A program made the position numbers and the translations under genes. Under the pieces are notes generated by a model, which was not told the DNA's origin, did no database searches, and was given only the letters and a program-made list of their open reading frames with translations. A stretch of DNA of 64,000 nucleotides from Planosporangium flavigriseum (lineage in GTDB: Bacteria; Actinomycetota; Actinomycetes; Mycobacteriales; Micromonosporaceae), in NCBI RefSeq assembly GCF_011947225.1, contig NZ_JAATVW010000006.1:62001-126000 (forward strand). The letters are read 5' to 3'. Of this stretch, positions 9,980-18,035 are shown one piece after another; position 1 is the first letter of the stretch; each line of letters begins with the position of its first letter.

Positions 9980-10383
9980 TCGACTCCCCGCCGCGCATCC
10001 TCCTTGTCGAAGACAACGAGCTCAACCGGGCACTCGTGCGGGCGATCCTGACGCGCGCCGCGGACCCGGCGGTACGCGGCGCCCACCTGGTCGAGGCCCA
10101 CAACTTGACGCAGGCGCGAGCGGTGCTCGCCCACGAGAAGGTCGACGCCGTCCTGCTCGACGTCCAGCTCCCCGACGGCAGCGGACTCGCCCTGCTCGAC
10201 GACTTCGCCGGCCACGCCGACGTCCGCCGCCCCGCGATCATCGCGGTCACCGGCGGCGTGCTTCCCGAGCAGCAGGCCGCCGCGTTCGCCGCAGGCTGCG
10301 ACGCCATCCTCGAGAAGCCGTTCGTCGCGGCCCAGCTGATCCGCGTGCTCACCGACAGCATCGCCAGTCGCCGGGCCAGCTGA
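9976..10383 (+). CDS. Single-domain response regulator
   Basis: This 135-residue protein is a lone receiver domain with the acidic pair (VEDNELNRAL), the phospho-acceptor Asp in LLDVQLPDGSG, Thr in AVTGG and Lys in EKPF. The GTG start overlaps the stop of the upstream hybrid kinase (GTGA), which implies translational coupling. It is probably the terminal or shuttle receiver of that kinase, acting through protein contacts since it has no output domain. Confidence 0.92.
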   Translation: MIDSPPRILLVEDNELNRALVRAILTRAADPAVRGAHLVEAHNLTQARAVLAHEKVDAVLLDVQLPDGSGLALLDDFAGHADVRRPAIIAVTGGVLPEQQAAAFAAGCDAILEKPFVAAQLIRVLTDSIASRRAS

Positions 10384-10414
10384 CCGCACCGCGGCGCAAA
10401 CGGGGCTCAGGCGG

Positions 10415-10438
10415 GTTTACCGGGCACCTGCTGGGTTA
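10415..10438 (+). promoter_or_regulatory. Candidate SigB/SigF-type promoter
   Basis: GTTT at 10415–10418 and GGGTTA at 10433–10438 are separated by 14 bases. This resembles the actinobacterial general-stress promoter (GTTT, 14–16 bases, GGGTAT). It lies 50 bases before the small gene at 10488. Pattern match only. Confidence 0.4.
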
Positions 10439-10487
10439 GAGGCATCCGTGATGTCCCTAACGCCCCCGCATCCCGGGAGGAGCCGTC

Positions 10488-10730
10488 ATGGGAACCGCCC
10501 ACACGCCCGCCGACAACATCTTCTACGACCTGGTGTCGATCGAGTACCACGCGCTCAAGGGTGCGTCCCTCTACGACCGCTACATACAGGACGCGCACGA
10601 CCATACTGACGTGCGCCAGTTCATCGAGCAGTGCAAGCAGGAGGACTCGCAGCGTGCGATCCGCTCGCACGAGCTGATCATGAAGCTGACGCAGGAGGCC
10701 ACCGCGAAGACGCCCGTCGGCCAGCGGTGA
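10488..10730 (+). CDS. Small helical hypothetical protein
   Basis: This 80-residue protein is charged and predicted to be mostly helical, with histidines and acidic residues spaced like a short ferritin-like or hemerythrin-like bundle (IEYHALKGASLYDRYIQD, then EQCKQEDSQRAIRSHELIMK). Related short proteins occur in other actinobacteria, without a known function. The ribosome site GGGAGGAG is strong. A stress-sigma-like promoter lies upstream, so induction under stress is a reasonable inference. No partner gene is evident. Confidence 0.7.
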   Translation: MGTAHTPADNIFYDLVSIEYHALKGASLYDRYIQDAHDHTDVRQFIEQCKQEDSQRAIRSHELIMKLTQEATAKTPVGQR

Positions 10731-10742
10731 GGGCCGGCGGCC

Positions 10743-11231
10743 TCAGTCGTTGAGGACCGTGGAGAGCTCGTCGACGAAGCGGCGTTCGGACTCGCTGACC
10801 CAGGATCCGCCGATGCCGAGGAAACCCCCGGATTTGGCTGCGTTGACGACCTGATCGGCGATGCCGACGAGCCAGTGCCGGTACGCGGCCGCCTCGCCCG
10901 GGCCCGCCTTCGCGGCGAGCACGTCGGCGACCATCCGCGCCCGCGTCAGCACCTCGTTCGGGTCGACCTCACGGGTCCCGATCTCGAGCATCGGCGGCAG
11001 CTCACCGGTCTCCGGGTCACCGAGCCTGGTGACGAGCTCCGTGGCGACATCGCGGACCAGGTTGCTGCCGGAGTCGCACCCGGCGGCGATGGCGTCGAGG
11101 CCGGCGCTGCTCTCCGACGCGGTCCGGTTCGTGTTGTCGCTCTCGGCGAAGATGGCGGCCATCATGACCGACTCCGGCAGGCCGACGAGCAGCCCCCACT
11201 CTGTGTCCGAATAAGCCCGCTGGCTCGTCAT
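10743..11231 (-). CDS. Hypothetical protein, possibly TerB-like
   Basis: The 162-residue product starts MTSQRAYSDTEWGLLVGLPE and is predicted to be an all-helical soluble protein with an Asp-rich surface. I do not recognise a named family with confidence; the helical pattern and the C-terminal SESERRFVDELSTVL recall TerB-like or co-chaperone-type folds. The ATG at 11231 is the first with a plausible start; the upstream open frame is a shadow. It converges with the small gene at 10488. Confidence 0.6.
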   Translation of the reverse strand: MTSQRAYSDTEWGLLVGLPESVMMAAIFAESDNTNRTASESSAGLDAIAAGCDSGSNLVRDVATELVTRLGDPETGELPPMLEIGTREVDPNEVLTRARMVADVLAAKAGPGEAAAYRHWLVGIADQVVNAAKSGGFLGIGGSWVSESERRFVDELSTVLND

Positions 11232-11313
11232 CGCACCCGACCTTCCAGATCGATTTCCGCAAAAGCCTAACCCGGTGCCCGGCCGCGTCGCCGGGCAGGC
11301 GTATCGGCCTGCG

Positions 11314-12489
11314 TCACTGTCCACTCGTCTGCCGGGCGAGGAGGGCCAGGACCTCCCGCAGCCCGCCGTCGCTTCGGGCCCGGCGTTGCCGGGCCGCGCC
11401 GCTGCCGCGTTCGCGCAGCAGGGTGAGCAGGTCAGCGACGGCGGCCAGGTCGCCATGGCGGACCAGGGCCGGTTCGACCCGCGCGACCAGCCGGTCGACC
11501 AGCTGCCAAGCGGGGGTGAGGACGCCGGTGAGAACGTCGAAGCCGATACCTTCCAGGCCGTCGTGCGCCGCGCGCCAGTGGGCGGCCGCCAGCAGGCCGT
11601 CGGCGACCTGCGGTACCGGTACGCCCGCGTGGATGTCGTCGATGACCGTCGCGACCAGCGCCCGGATGAGCGCTGCGACCAGCGTGGCGTCCTCCGCCGT
11701 GGCGCACACGTCGCTGACGCGCACCTCGACCGTGGGGTACTTCGTCGACGGCCGGGCGTACCAGTAGATCATTCCCTCGTCGAGCATGACGCCCGCGGTG
11801 ATCAGGCGCTCGATGGTCGCCTCGTACTCCGCCAGGTCGCGCAGGTACGGGGTGGGCCCGGTGCTCGGCCAGCGCGCCCACAGCACCGAGCGCCAACTGG
11901 CGTGCCCGGTGTCGCGGCCGGCGGAGAACGGCGAGTTGACCGTCATCGACTGCAGGATCGGCAGCCACGGCCGCAGGTGGTTGCAGACCTCCAGGGCCAG
12001 GGCCCGATCGGGCACCCCCACATGGACGTGGCAGCCGCACTGGCCCGACGTGTCCGCGATCGCACCGAACCGCTGCGCCATCCGGGCGTACCGGTAGTCG
12101 TCGGTCACCGGTGCGGGCGGCCCGTCGAGCACGGCGGTACCCACCGCCAGGAGCTGGCAGCCGACGCTCGTCGCCGCGGTCGCCACCGTCCGCCGCAGGT
12201 GGGCGAGCTGCGCCCGCACGTCGTCGAGGGAGGTGCACACGGTCGTGCCCACCTCCAATTGGGTGGCGTGGAACTCGCGGCTGACCTGGTCGCGGATGCT
12301 GGGATCGATGGCCGCCTCGACCTCGTCGGCGCGCGCGGCCGCGATGCCGCTGCCGGTGTCGACCAGGAGGTACTCCTCCTCGACGCCGAGGGTGAGCGGC
12401 GCCGGCACGGTCTGCCGGGCCAGGTGGATGGTGGAGGAGGCGCTCCCGCCCGTCTCCACGTTGCGCAGGTCTACGTTCCCCACCGCCAT
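11314..12489 (-). CDS. Carboxylate–amine ligase, GCS2 (YbdK-like) family
   Basis: This 391-residue protein belongs to the glutamate–cysteine ligase 2 family. It shows LGVEEEYLLVD near residue 34 (the Mg-ATP glutamate motif), CGCHVHVGVPD near 170 and EVRVSDVCAT near 270. It should form an amide bond between a carboxylate and an amine with ATP; the true substrate is unknown, since actinobacteria use mycothiol rather than glutathione. ATG 12489 is preferred over 12519 because GGAGGG stands seven bases before it. A second GCS2-type gene lies at 37792. Confidence 0.87.
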   Translation of the reverse strand: MAVGNVDLRNVETGGSASSTIHLARQTVPAPLTLGVEEEYLLVDTGSGIAAARADEVEAAIDPSIRDQVSREFHATQLEVGTTVCTSLDDVRAQLAHLRRTVATAATSVGCQLLAVGTAVLDGPPAPVTDDYRYARMAQRFGAIADTSGQCGCHVHVGVPDRALALEVCNHLRPWLPILQSMTVNSPFSAGRDTGHASWRSVLWARWPSTGPTPYLRDLAEYEATIERLITAGVMLDEGMIYWYARPSTKYPTVEVRVSDVCATAEDATLVAALIRALVATVIDDIHAGVPVPQVADGLLAAAHWRAAHDGLEGIGFDVLTGVLTPAWQLVDRLVARVEPALVRHGDLAAVADLLTLLRERGSGAARQRRARSDGGLREVLALLARQTSGQ

Positions 12490-12765
12490 GCCTTGTCCCT
12501 CCAGCGTCTTGAGCACCACCCAGGTGCCCCACGAGGACGGACGGCAAACAGGTGGGGTGGGCCGGCCGTGCTCGGCACCGGCGTTGGTCGGGGCTCGAGA
12601 CGGCGTTGAGCAGGGTGTTTGTCGGTAGCCATTCGATTGCGTTAAGTGACTGAGTGGTCCCCCTTACAGTTTTGATCCGGGACGCTGCGGCAGACTGGGG
12701 AAGGTGCAGGATTTATCGGTACGTCCACGGCGCCAAGGAAAAAGCGGAGCGGTTGAGGAGCAGGA

Positions 12766-14049
12766 ATGACGGACTTTAAGCTGGAATACGCCAACGGCCA
12801 GCTACCGCTGACGGCGCACGAGGCCACTGAGGGCCCCGCGGGTCTCGACATCAGCAAGCTCTTGAAGGAGACCGACCACGTCACCCTGGACGTCGGCTTC
12901 GTCAACACCGCGTCGTGCAAGTCGGAAATCACGTTCATCGATGGCGACGCCGGCATCCTGCGCTACCGCGGCTACCCGATCGACCAGCTCGCTGGCAAGG
13001 TGTCCTTCCTCGAGGTCTCGTACCTGCTGATCTACGGCGAGCTGCCCACGCAGCAGCAGCTCGACCACTTCAGCGACCGGGTCCGTAACCACACCCTCCT
13101 GCACGAGGAGATGCGGCGCTTCTTCGACGGCTTCCCGCGGGACGCCCACCCGATGCCCGTCCTGTCCTCGGCGGTCAGCGCACTGTCGACCTTCTACCAG
13201 GACAACCTGAACCCGTTCGACAAGGAGCAGGTCGACCTGTCCACCGTCCGGCTGCTGGCCAAGGTGCCGACGATCGCCTCGTACGCGTACAAGAAGTCGA
13301 TCGGCCAGCCGCTGCTCTACCCGGACAACTCGCTGGGCTACGTCGAGAACTTCCTGCGGATGACGTTCGGTGTCCCGACGACGCCGTACGAGGTGGACCC
13401 GGTCGTGGCCCGCGTGCTCGACATGCTGTTCGTGCTGCACGCCGACCACGAGCAGAACTGTTCCACGTCGACCGTCCGGCTGGTCGGCTCCAGCCAGGCC
13501 AACCTCTTCGCGTCCGTCTCGGCCGGCGTCAACGCGCTCTTCGGCCCGCTGCACGGCGGCGCCAACCAGTCGGTGCTCGAGATGCTCGAGGCGATCCACG
13601 CCAGCGGCGACGACGTCGACGCGTTCGTGCGCAAGGTGAAGAACCGCGAGAGCGGCATCAAGCTGATGGGCTTCGGACACCGCGTCTACAAGAACTACGA
13701 CCCGCGCGCGGCGATCGTGAAGAAGGCGGCGCAGGAGGTGCTCGGCCGGATGGCCAACCCCGACCCGCTGCTCGACATCGCGATGCGGCTCGAGGAGGTC
13801 GCGCTGAGCGACGAGTACTTCGTCTCGCGCAAGCTGTACCCGAACGTGGACTTCTACACCGGCCTGATCTACAAGGCGATGGGCTTCCCGACCAAGATGT
13901 TCACCGTGCTGTTCGCCCTCGGGCGGCTGCCGGGCTGGATCGCGCAGTGGCGCGAGATGATCGAGGACCCGGACACGAAGATCGGCCGCCCGCGCCAGGT
14001 GTACGTGGGCCAGCCCGAGCGCAGCTTCGTCCCGATCGAGCAGCGCTGA
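12766..14049 (+). CDS. gltA: Citrate synthase
   Basis: This 427-residue type II (hexameric, Gram-negative-like length) citrate synthase condenses acetyl-CoA and oxaloacetate at the entry of the TCA cycle. Signature segments are LHADHEQNCSTSTVRLVGSS near residue 225, GPLHGGANQ near 261 and GFGHRVYKNYDPRA near 302, carrying the catalytic His and Asp set. The ribosome site GAGGAGCAGGA precedes the ATG. The gene stands alone and ends at a strong terminator. A 276-base upstream gap (12490–12765) holds no gene and presumably its promoter. Confidence 0.96.
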   Translation: MTDFKLEYANGQLPLTAHEATEGPAGLDISKLLKETDHVTLDVGFVNTASCKSEITFIDGDAGILRYRGYPIDQLAGKVSFLEVSYLLIYGELPTQQQLDHFSDRVRNHTLLHEEMRRFFDGFPRDAHPMPVLSSAVSALSTFYQDNLNPFDKEQVDLSTVRLLAKVPTIASYAYKKSIGQPLLYPDNSLGYVENFLRMTFGVPTTPYEVDPVVARVLDMLFVLHADHEQNCSTSTVRLVGSSQANLFASVSAGVNALFGPLHGGANQSVLEMLEAIHASGDDVDAFVRKVKNRESGIKLMGFGHRVYKNYDPRAAIVKKAAQEVLGRMANPDPLLDIAMRLEEVALSDEYFVSRKLYPNVDFYTGLIYKAMGFPTKMFTVLFALGRLPGWIAQWREMIEDPDTKIGRPRQVYVGQPERSFVPIEQR

Positions 14050-14061
14050 CCGAGGGCGTCT

Positions 14062-14110
14062 GAAAGGAAGGGCTCCTCGCGGCGGTGTGCCGCGAGGAGC
14101 CCTTCCTTTC
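14062..14110. terminator. Strong 22-bp stem terminator after citrate synthase
   Basis: GAAAGGAAGGGCTCCTCGCGGC pairs exactly with its reverse complement across a five-base loop (GGTGT). It lies between the converging citrate synthase and Imm1-like genes and can end both transcripts. Confidence 0.92.
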
Positions 14111-14118
14111 GGCTGTGT

Positions 14119-14547
14119 TCAGGCGTTGCCGTCGAACCGGAGGAAGGTCGGCCTCGCGCCCGTCAGCATGTACTCGCGGGCGGCCTCCATGGCCTGCCGC
14201 GGCGTGACCCTGGTCCAGGCCGGCTTGAAGTCGACGACTTCGACGCCGCAGTCGAAGCCGATCGGCTCGGGCCACGCCTCGAGGTCGTCGTCGATGCCGT
14301 AGCTGCCACCCGCTGCGGGTCCGGTCTCGCTCGCGTCCAGCCATACCACGAAGGCGCGGTGGGGGTGGCCGATGCCGAGTTGGAGGCCGCCGCCGGTCGC
14401 GCCGGCCGGTAGCAGGTCGACGCCGTGCGGCGCACCATCGCGGCCGCGGACGGTGGTGAGAAAGGACAGCAGGCCATCGAGCTCGGCGACGGTGGCGAGA
14501 CGTCGGGCGTTGTCGCGGCCCCAATGAAGCGTGTACCTCACCGCCAT
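14119..14547 (-). CDS. Imm1-family-like protein
   Basis: The 142-residue product resembles the Imm1 group of polymorphic-toxin immunity proteins: an N-terminal strand region (MAVRYTLHWG), a TVAELDGLLSFL helix, GLQLGIGHPHRAFVVWLD in the middle and a C-terminal AMEAAREYMLTGARPTFLRFDG segment. The ATG at 14547 has a good GGAAGGAG site; the frame upstream is not conserved. No toxin gene lies beside it, so either it is an orphan immunity gene or it serves another purpose. The family call is by pattern and is moderate. Confidence 0.6.
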   Translation of the reverse strand: MAVRYTLHWGRDNARRLATVAELDGLLSFLTTVRGRDGAPHGVDLLPAGATGGGLQLGIGHPHRAFVVWLDASETGPAAGGSYGIDDDLEAWPEPIGFDCGVEVVDFKPAWTRVTPRQAMEAAREYMLTGARPTFLRFDGNA

Positions 14548-14924
14548 CGCTCCTTCCGGTCGTTGCCGGCACGGGCGCAACCGCGATCGCGAAGAAGCCG
14601 ATCGTCGCGCCGGTGGCTTGTGTCGCCGCACTTCCGTCGACCGATCGATATGACTCGTAGTCACATCGTTCAGCGGCATCAGTCACCATGCACCAGTCCG
14701 GGGCGCTCCGCAACCGTCAATGAAAAACTCTTACCCTCTGCTCGGTTATCGGACACGGTCTGTTATTTCGCCCCGTGTTGCCCCGGGAAACAGCGGTCTG
14801 GCGGGGCGGTGGTGAACCGTCATGAATCTGTGATCTACCGCCCGGTTTCACCGATAACAGATGGGGGACCGTCGCGTCCGGGTCGCCGAAGGACGGCGCG
14901 TGGCCCGCGTCAAGGGGGGATGAG
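14548..14924. other. Intergenic region without a gene
   Basis: This 377-base divergent spacer holds no coding frame I can support. It includes two opposite copies of GGTTATCGG (about 14744) and CCGATAACA (about 14851), roughly 100 bases apart, which may be regulator sites for the gene at 14925. That is a pattern observation only. Confidence 0.45.
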
Positions 14925-15488
14925 GTGGAAGAGATGCAGGGATCGGTCGCGACGGCCGTGCGCTCGCCGGTCCAGATGGACCGGCGGCAGTTCCTCAAGC
15001 CGGACAGCGCGCTGGTGCGTACGGCGCTCGAGATGATGGCCAAGCATGTGGCGGCCGGTGCCGAGGGGGAGCCGGCGCCGTGCGAGTTCTGCGGGCTGTC
15101 CTTTCCGTGCCCCACGGTGATCCATGCGCGGCAGGTGGCCAGTGCCGGCGGGATGCTGCGTGCGTCGGATCGCTCGGTCGAGCGCGCGCCGGCCGTCGTC
15201 GCCGAGGACGCAGTGGCCAAGGACGCAGTGGCCAAGGACGCAATGGCCGTGGACGCGATGGCCAAGGACGCAACGGCCAAGGACGCAATGGCCGTGGACG
15301 CGATGGCCGAAGACGGAATGGCCAAGGACGAAACGGATGCCGTGGTGGAGCCCGTACCGGACGTCGCGGTCGAGGGTGCGTCGGAGGTGACGGCGGGGCC
15401 TGTACCGGACACGCCGACCGAGTCCGTACCGGGCGAGGCCAAAACGGATGGCCCGGTCGACTCTCGCGAGCCGGTCGGCGCCGCATAG
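14925..15488 (+). CDS. Hypothetical protein with CxxC motif and Ala-Lys-Asp repeat tail
   Basis: This 187-residue protein has two parts. Residues 1–75 form a compact domain with PCEFCGLSFPCPTVIHARQ, a three-cysteine cluster with a histidine that could hold zinc. Residues 85–135 are a low-complexity run of AMAKDAVAKD-like and AMAVDA units, then a Val/Pro/Asp-rich tail. The start is GTG with GGGGGGATGAG just upstream. I know no function for the family. The repeat DNA (about 15205–15335) is tandem and likely to vary in length between strains. No signal peptide or membrane segment is present. Confidence 0.65.
   Translation: MEEMQGSVATAVRSPVQMDRRQFLKPDSALVRTALEMMAKHVAAGAEGEPAPCEFCGLSFPCPTVIHARQVASAGGMLRASDRSVERAPAVVAEDAVAKDAVAKDAMAVDAMAKDATAKDAMAVDAMAEDGMAKDETDAVVEPVPDVAVEGASEVTAGPVPDTPTESVPGEAKTDGPVDSREPVGAA
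15205..15335 (+). repeat. In-gene tandem repeat coding Ala-Met-Ala-Lys/Val-Asp
   Basis: Units of 15 bases such as GCAATGGCCGTGGAC and GCAGTGGCCAAGGAC recur about eight times head to tail in frame. The period is a multiple of three, so unit gain or loss would keep the reading frame. Confidence 0.8.
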
Positions 15489-15498
15489 GGCCGGGTAG

Positions 15499-15524
15499 GC
15501 GGCGGGGCGGCGGGGCGGCGGGGC
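15499..15524 (+). repeat. Short GGCGGGGC tandem repeat
   Basis: Three head-to-tail copies of the eight-base unit GGCGGGGC lie between the repeat-tail gene and the receiver gene. They are probably a replication-slippage product; no other role is seen. Confidence 0.6.
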
Positions 15525-15634
15525 GCCGGACACCTGCGGAGGGAACTTCTCAGGATGCCCCGCGCCGCGCCGATTCTGGTCGTTGCGAAGGGCAGCAGTC
15601 GGCTGACCCGGTGCCGACGACGAGAGGTGACGGC

Positions 15635-16030
15635 GTGCGCGCCCTAATCATCGACGATGCCCGCGCGATGCGGTCGATCCTGAAGCGCATCGTGCAACCG
15701 CTGGGCTTCGAGATCCACGAGGCAGCGAACGGCCGGGAGGCGCTCGATCACCTCGAGGCCGCCGACGAGGTTCCCGACCTCGCGCTGGTGGACTGGAACA
15801 TGCCCGAGATGAACGGGCTGGACTTCATCAAGGCGGTCCGTGGTGATCAGCGCTACCGGGGCATGTCGCTGATGATGGTCACCACCGAGAGTGAAAATCA
15901 CCAGGTCGTACGCGCTCTCGCGGCCGGTGCCCACGAGTACGTGATCAAGCCCTTCCCGCCGACCGCGATCGTCGAGAAGCTTGTCCTTCTCGGCCTGATC
16001 CCCGCGGAGGGGGAAGCCGCGGCGGCCTGA
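15635..16030 (+). CDS. CheY-like single-domain response regulator
   Basis: The 131-residue protein is a lone receiver domain: acidic pocket IIDDARAMRSIL, phospho-acceptor Asp in LVDWNMPEMNGLDF, Thr in VTTESE and Lys in VIKPF. The WNMPEMNG segment is typical of CheY-type proteins. I placed the start at GTG 15635 because GAGAGG lies about seven bases upstream and the receiver begins at once; the frame upstream is a shadow of the previous gene. It precedes a STAS protein and a SpoIIE phosphatase, so it may feed a partner-switching pathway. Confidence 0.88.
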   Translation: MRALIIDDARAMRSILKRIVQPLGFEIHEAANGREALDHLEAADEVPDLALVDWNMPEMNGLDFIKAVRGDQRYRGMSLMMVTTESENHQVVRALAAGAHEYVIKPFPPTAIVEKLVLLGLIPAEGEAAAA

Positions 16031-16122
16031 TCCCCGCGTCCGGTGCCCGACCGACGTAGCGTCCGGGTACCGGGTAATCGGTATGCTGCCCGCGACAGCC
16101 TGGTACTGGCCGGAGGGCGGGC

Positions 16123-16503
16123 ATGGACGAGCCGGTTCGCATTGCCGACGAGGGTGACGGCACGCTGACGGTGGCGCTGTTCGGCGACATCGACTTCGCC
16201 AACGCGCCCGCCGTCCGGGAGACGGTTCGTTCAGCCGTGTCCGAGGCGGTGCCGACGGAGGTCCGCATCGACCTCGCGGCCGTGACCTTCCTGGACTCGT
16301 CCGGGATCGCGCTTCTCGTCACGGTGTACCGGCTGGCGTCTAAGCTCGGTGCCCCGTGCAGCGTGGTGAACCCGACGCGGAGCGTCTACGAGCACCTGCG
16401 CCTGACCGGGCTTGCCGAACTGTTCGGCGTGGCCCGACCCGATGGGTCTCGATCCGGCGACGCGCCCGGCCCCGGCCGGCCGGCGCCGCCCGTGGGCCGG
16501 TAG
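16123..16503 (+). CDS. STAS-domain anti-sigma factor antagonist
   Basis: This 126-residue protein has a single STAS domain with the phosphorylation site FLDSSGIALL (DSSG at residues 58–61). Such proteins bind an RsbW-like kinase and free a sigma factor when unphosphorylated. The C-terminal 25 residues are a Gly/Pro-rich tail. The phosphatase gene begins 14 bases after the stop, which suggests the pair act together. Another STAS gene is at 36101 and an RsbW-type kinase at 43305. Confidence 0.9.
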   Translation: MDEPVRIADEGDGTLTVALFGDIDFANAPAVRETVRSAVSEAVPTEVRIDLAAVTFLDSSGIALLVTVYRLASKLGAPCSVVNPTRSVYEHLRLTGLAELFGVARPDGSRSGDAPGPGRPAPPVGR

Positions 16504-16517
16504 CAGTCGGCGCGGCG

Positions 16518-18035
16518 ATGGAGTCGACCGTACAGGCCGTCCTGGATGTGCTGCCGATGTCGGCGGCCGTCCTGTCGCCGGTACACGACGATGCCGGTGA
16601 GATTGCCGACTACGTCATCGAGGCGGCGAGCCCGGAGGCGATCGACATCGCCGGTCGGCGCGGTGCCGATCTCGTCGGCTTGCGCGTGCTGGAGTGCTAC
16701 CCGACGATCCGGAACGGCCCACTGTGGACGGTCCAGCGGCAGGTGCTGGCGGACGGTCAGGTGCGCGAGGTTGGCCCGTTCGCCTATGTCGAGGACGCGC
16801 GGGGAGTTCCGGCCGAGGCGGTGTTCTCGTTCCGGGTCAGCCGGCTGGGCGCCGGCCTGCTGGTGTCCTGGGTCCGCCACGACGAGCAGCGGCGCCAGGC
16901 CGAGCGGATCGAGCGCGCCGAACGGCTGGGCAACCTGGGCTGGTTCGAGCGGGATCTGATCACCGGCCGGACCGAGTGGTCCGACCAGGTGTACCGGATG
17001 TTTGCCGCCGACCCGGCCGATGGCCCGCTGTCGTTCGCTGCGATGGCCGAGCTGATGCCGGCCGAGGACGTGCCGGCGTTCACCCAGGACCTGGCCAGGA
17101 TCGTCGAGGGCGGCGAGGCCATCGACATCGGGTACCGCATTCGGGTGGGCGGCGTGGTGAAGCACCTGCGGTCGTACGTCGAGGTCATCCGCGACGCCGT
17201 CGGCCGGCCGCTGCAAATCTACGGCATCGTGCAGGACGTCACCGCGCGTGAGGTCGCTCGCGAGCGCTTGGGGGCGGCCCGGCGCGAGTTGGCCGAGCAC
17301 CGGCGCAGCCTCGACGCCGAGCACCGGCTCGCGGTCGAGCTGCAGCAGATCATCCTCCCGGTGCCGGAGGAGCCCGTGGATCTGCCCGGACTCCGGGTGG
17401 CCGTGCGCTACCTGCCCGCGGAGCAACTCGCGCGGATCGGCGGCGACTGGTACCACGCAGCGACACTCCCCAATGGACAGACGCTGCTGGCGATCGGGGA
17501 CGTCGCCGGCCACGGGCTGCGCGCCGCAGCGACCATGGCCCGGCTGCGGCACGCGCTCGCCGCCCTGGCGGCAGCGACGACGGACCCCGCCGAGTTGATG
17601 CGGCTTCTCAACAGGGTGTTGTTCGACGCCGACGACGAGGCCACGGCCACCGCCGTGATCGCCCGCTATGACCCGCGACAACAGGTGCTGACCTGGGCGC
17701 AGGCGGGTCACCCGGCGCCGCTGCTGGCCCGAGGCGGCGCGCCGGCCCCGCTGCCCCGCCCGCGCGGACTGCTCCTGGGCGCGATCCGGGACGCCACCTA
17801 CGAGGCGGCGACCGTGCCGATGAGCGTCGGTGACCTGCTGCTGCTGTACACCGACGGTCTGGTGGAGCGGCCCGGCCGCACTGTCGCCGAGGGGCTGGAG
17901 CAGGTCGCGGACGCCGTCGCCGACGCGATCAGGGCCTCGCCCGACCAGCCGCTGGCCCGGCTGCTGGGTGTTCTGCGGCAGGCCAATCCGCAGGATGACA
18001 CGTGCGTGCTCGCCGCCCGGCCGCTGTCAGGGTGA
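16518..18035 (+). CDS. PAS–PAS–SpoIIE (PP2C-type) serine phosphatase
   Basis: This 505-residue protein is RsbU-like. It has two PAS-like sensor regions (about 1–130 and 131–245, the second with LGNLGWFERDLITGRTEW), a coiled linker, and a SpoIIE phosphatase domain (about 270–505) with intact metal residues in GGDWYHA, AIGDVAGHG, LLLYTDGLVERP and QDDTCVLAAR. It should remove phosphate from a STAS protein, most likely its neighbour at 16123. ATG 16518 is the first start after the STAS stop; no strong ribosome site is present, consistent with coupling. Its last nine bases overlap the converging kinase gene. Confidence 0.9.
   Translation: MESTVQAVLDVLPMSAAVLSPVHDDAGEIADYVIEAASPEAIDIAGRRGADLVGLRVLECYPTIRNGPLWTVQRQVLADGQVREVGPFAYVEDARGVPAEAVFSFRVSRLGAGLLVSWVRHDEQRRQAERIERAERLGNLGWFERDLITGRTEWSDQVYRMFAADPADGPLSFAAMAELMPAEDVPAFTQDLARIVEGGEAIDIGYRIRVGGVVKHLRSYVEVIRDAVGRPLQIYGIVQDVTAREVARERLGAARRELAEHRRSLDAEHRLAVELQQIILPVPEEPVDLPGLRVAVRYLPAEQLARIGGDWYHAATLPNGQTLLAIGDVAGHGLRAAATMARLRHALAALAAATTDPAELMRLLNRVLFDADDEATATAVIARYDPRQQVLTWAQAGHPAPLLARGGAPAPLPRPRGLLLGAIRDATYEAATVPMSVGDLLLLYTDGLVERPGRTVAEGLEQVADAVADAIRASPDQPLARLLGVLRQANPQDDTCVLAARPLSG

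Noticed and set aside
15205-15335. CRISPR or phase-variation array
   Set aside because: In-frame coding repeats of 15 bases, without spacers and without frame change.
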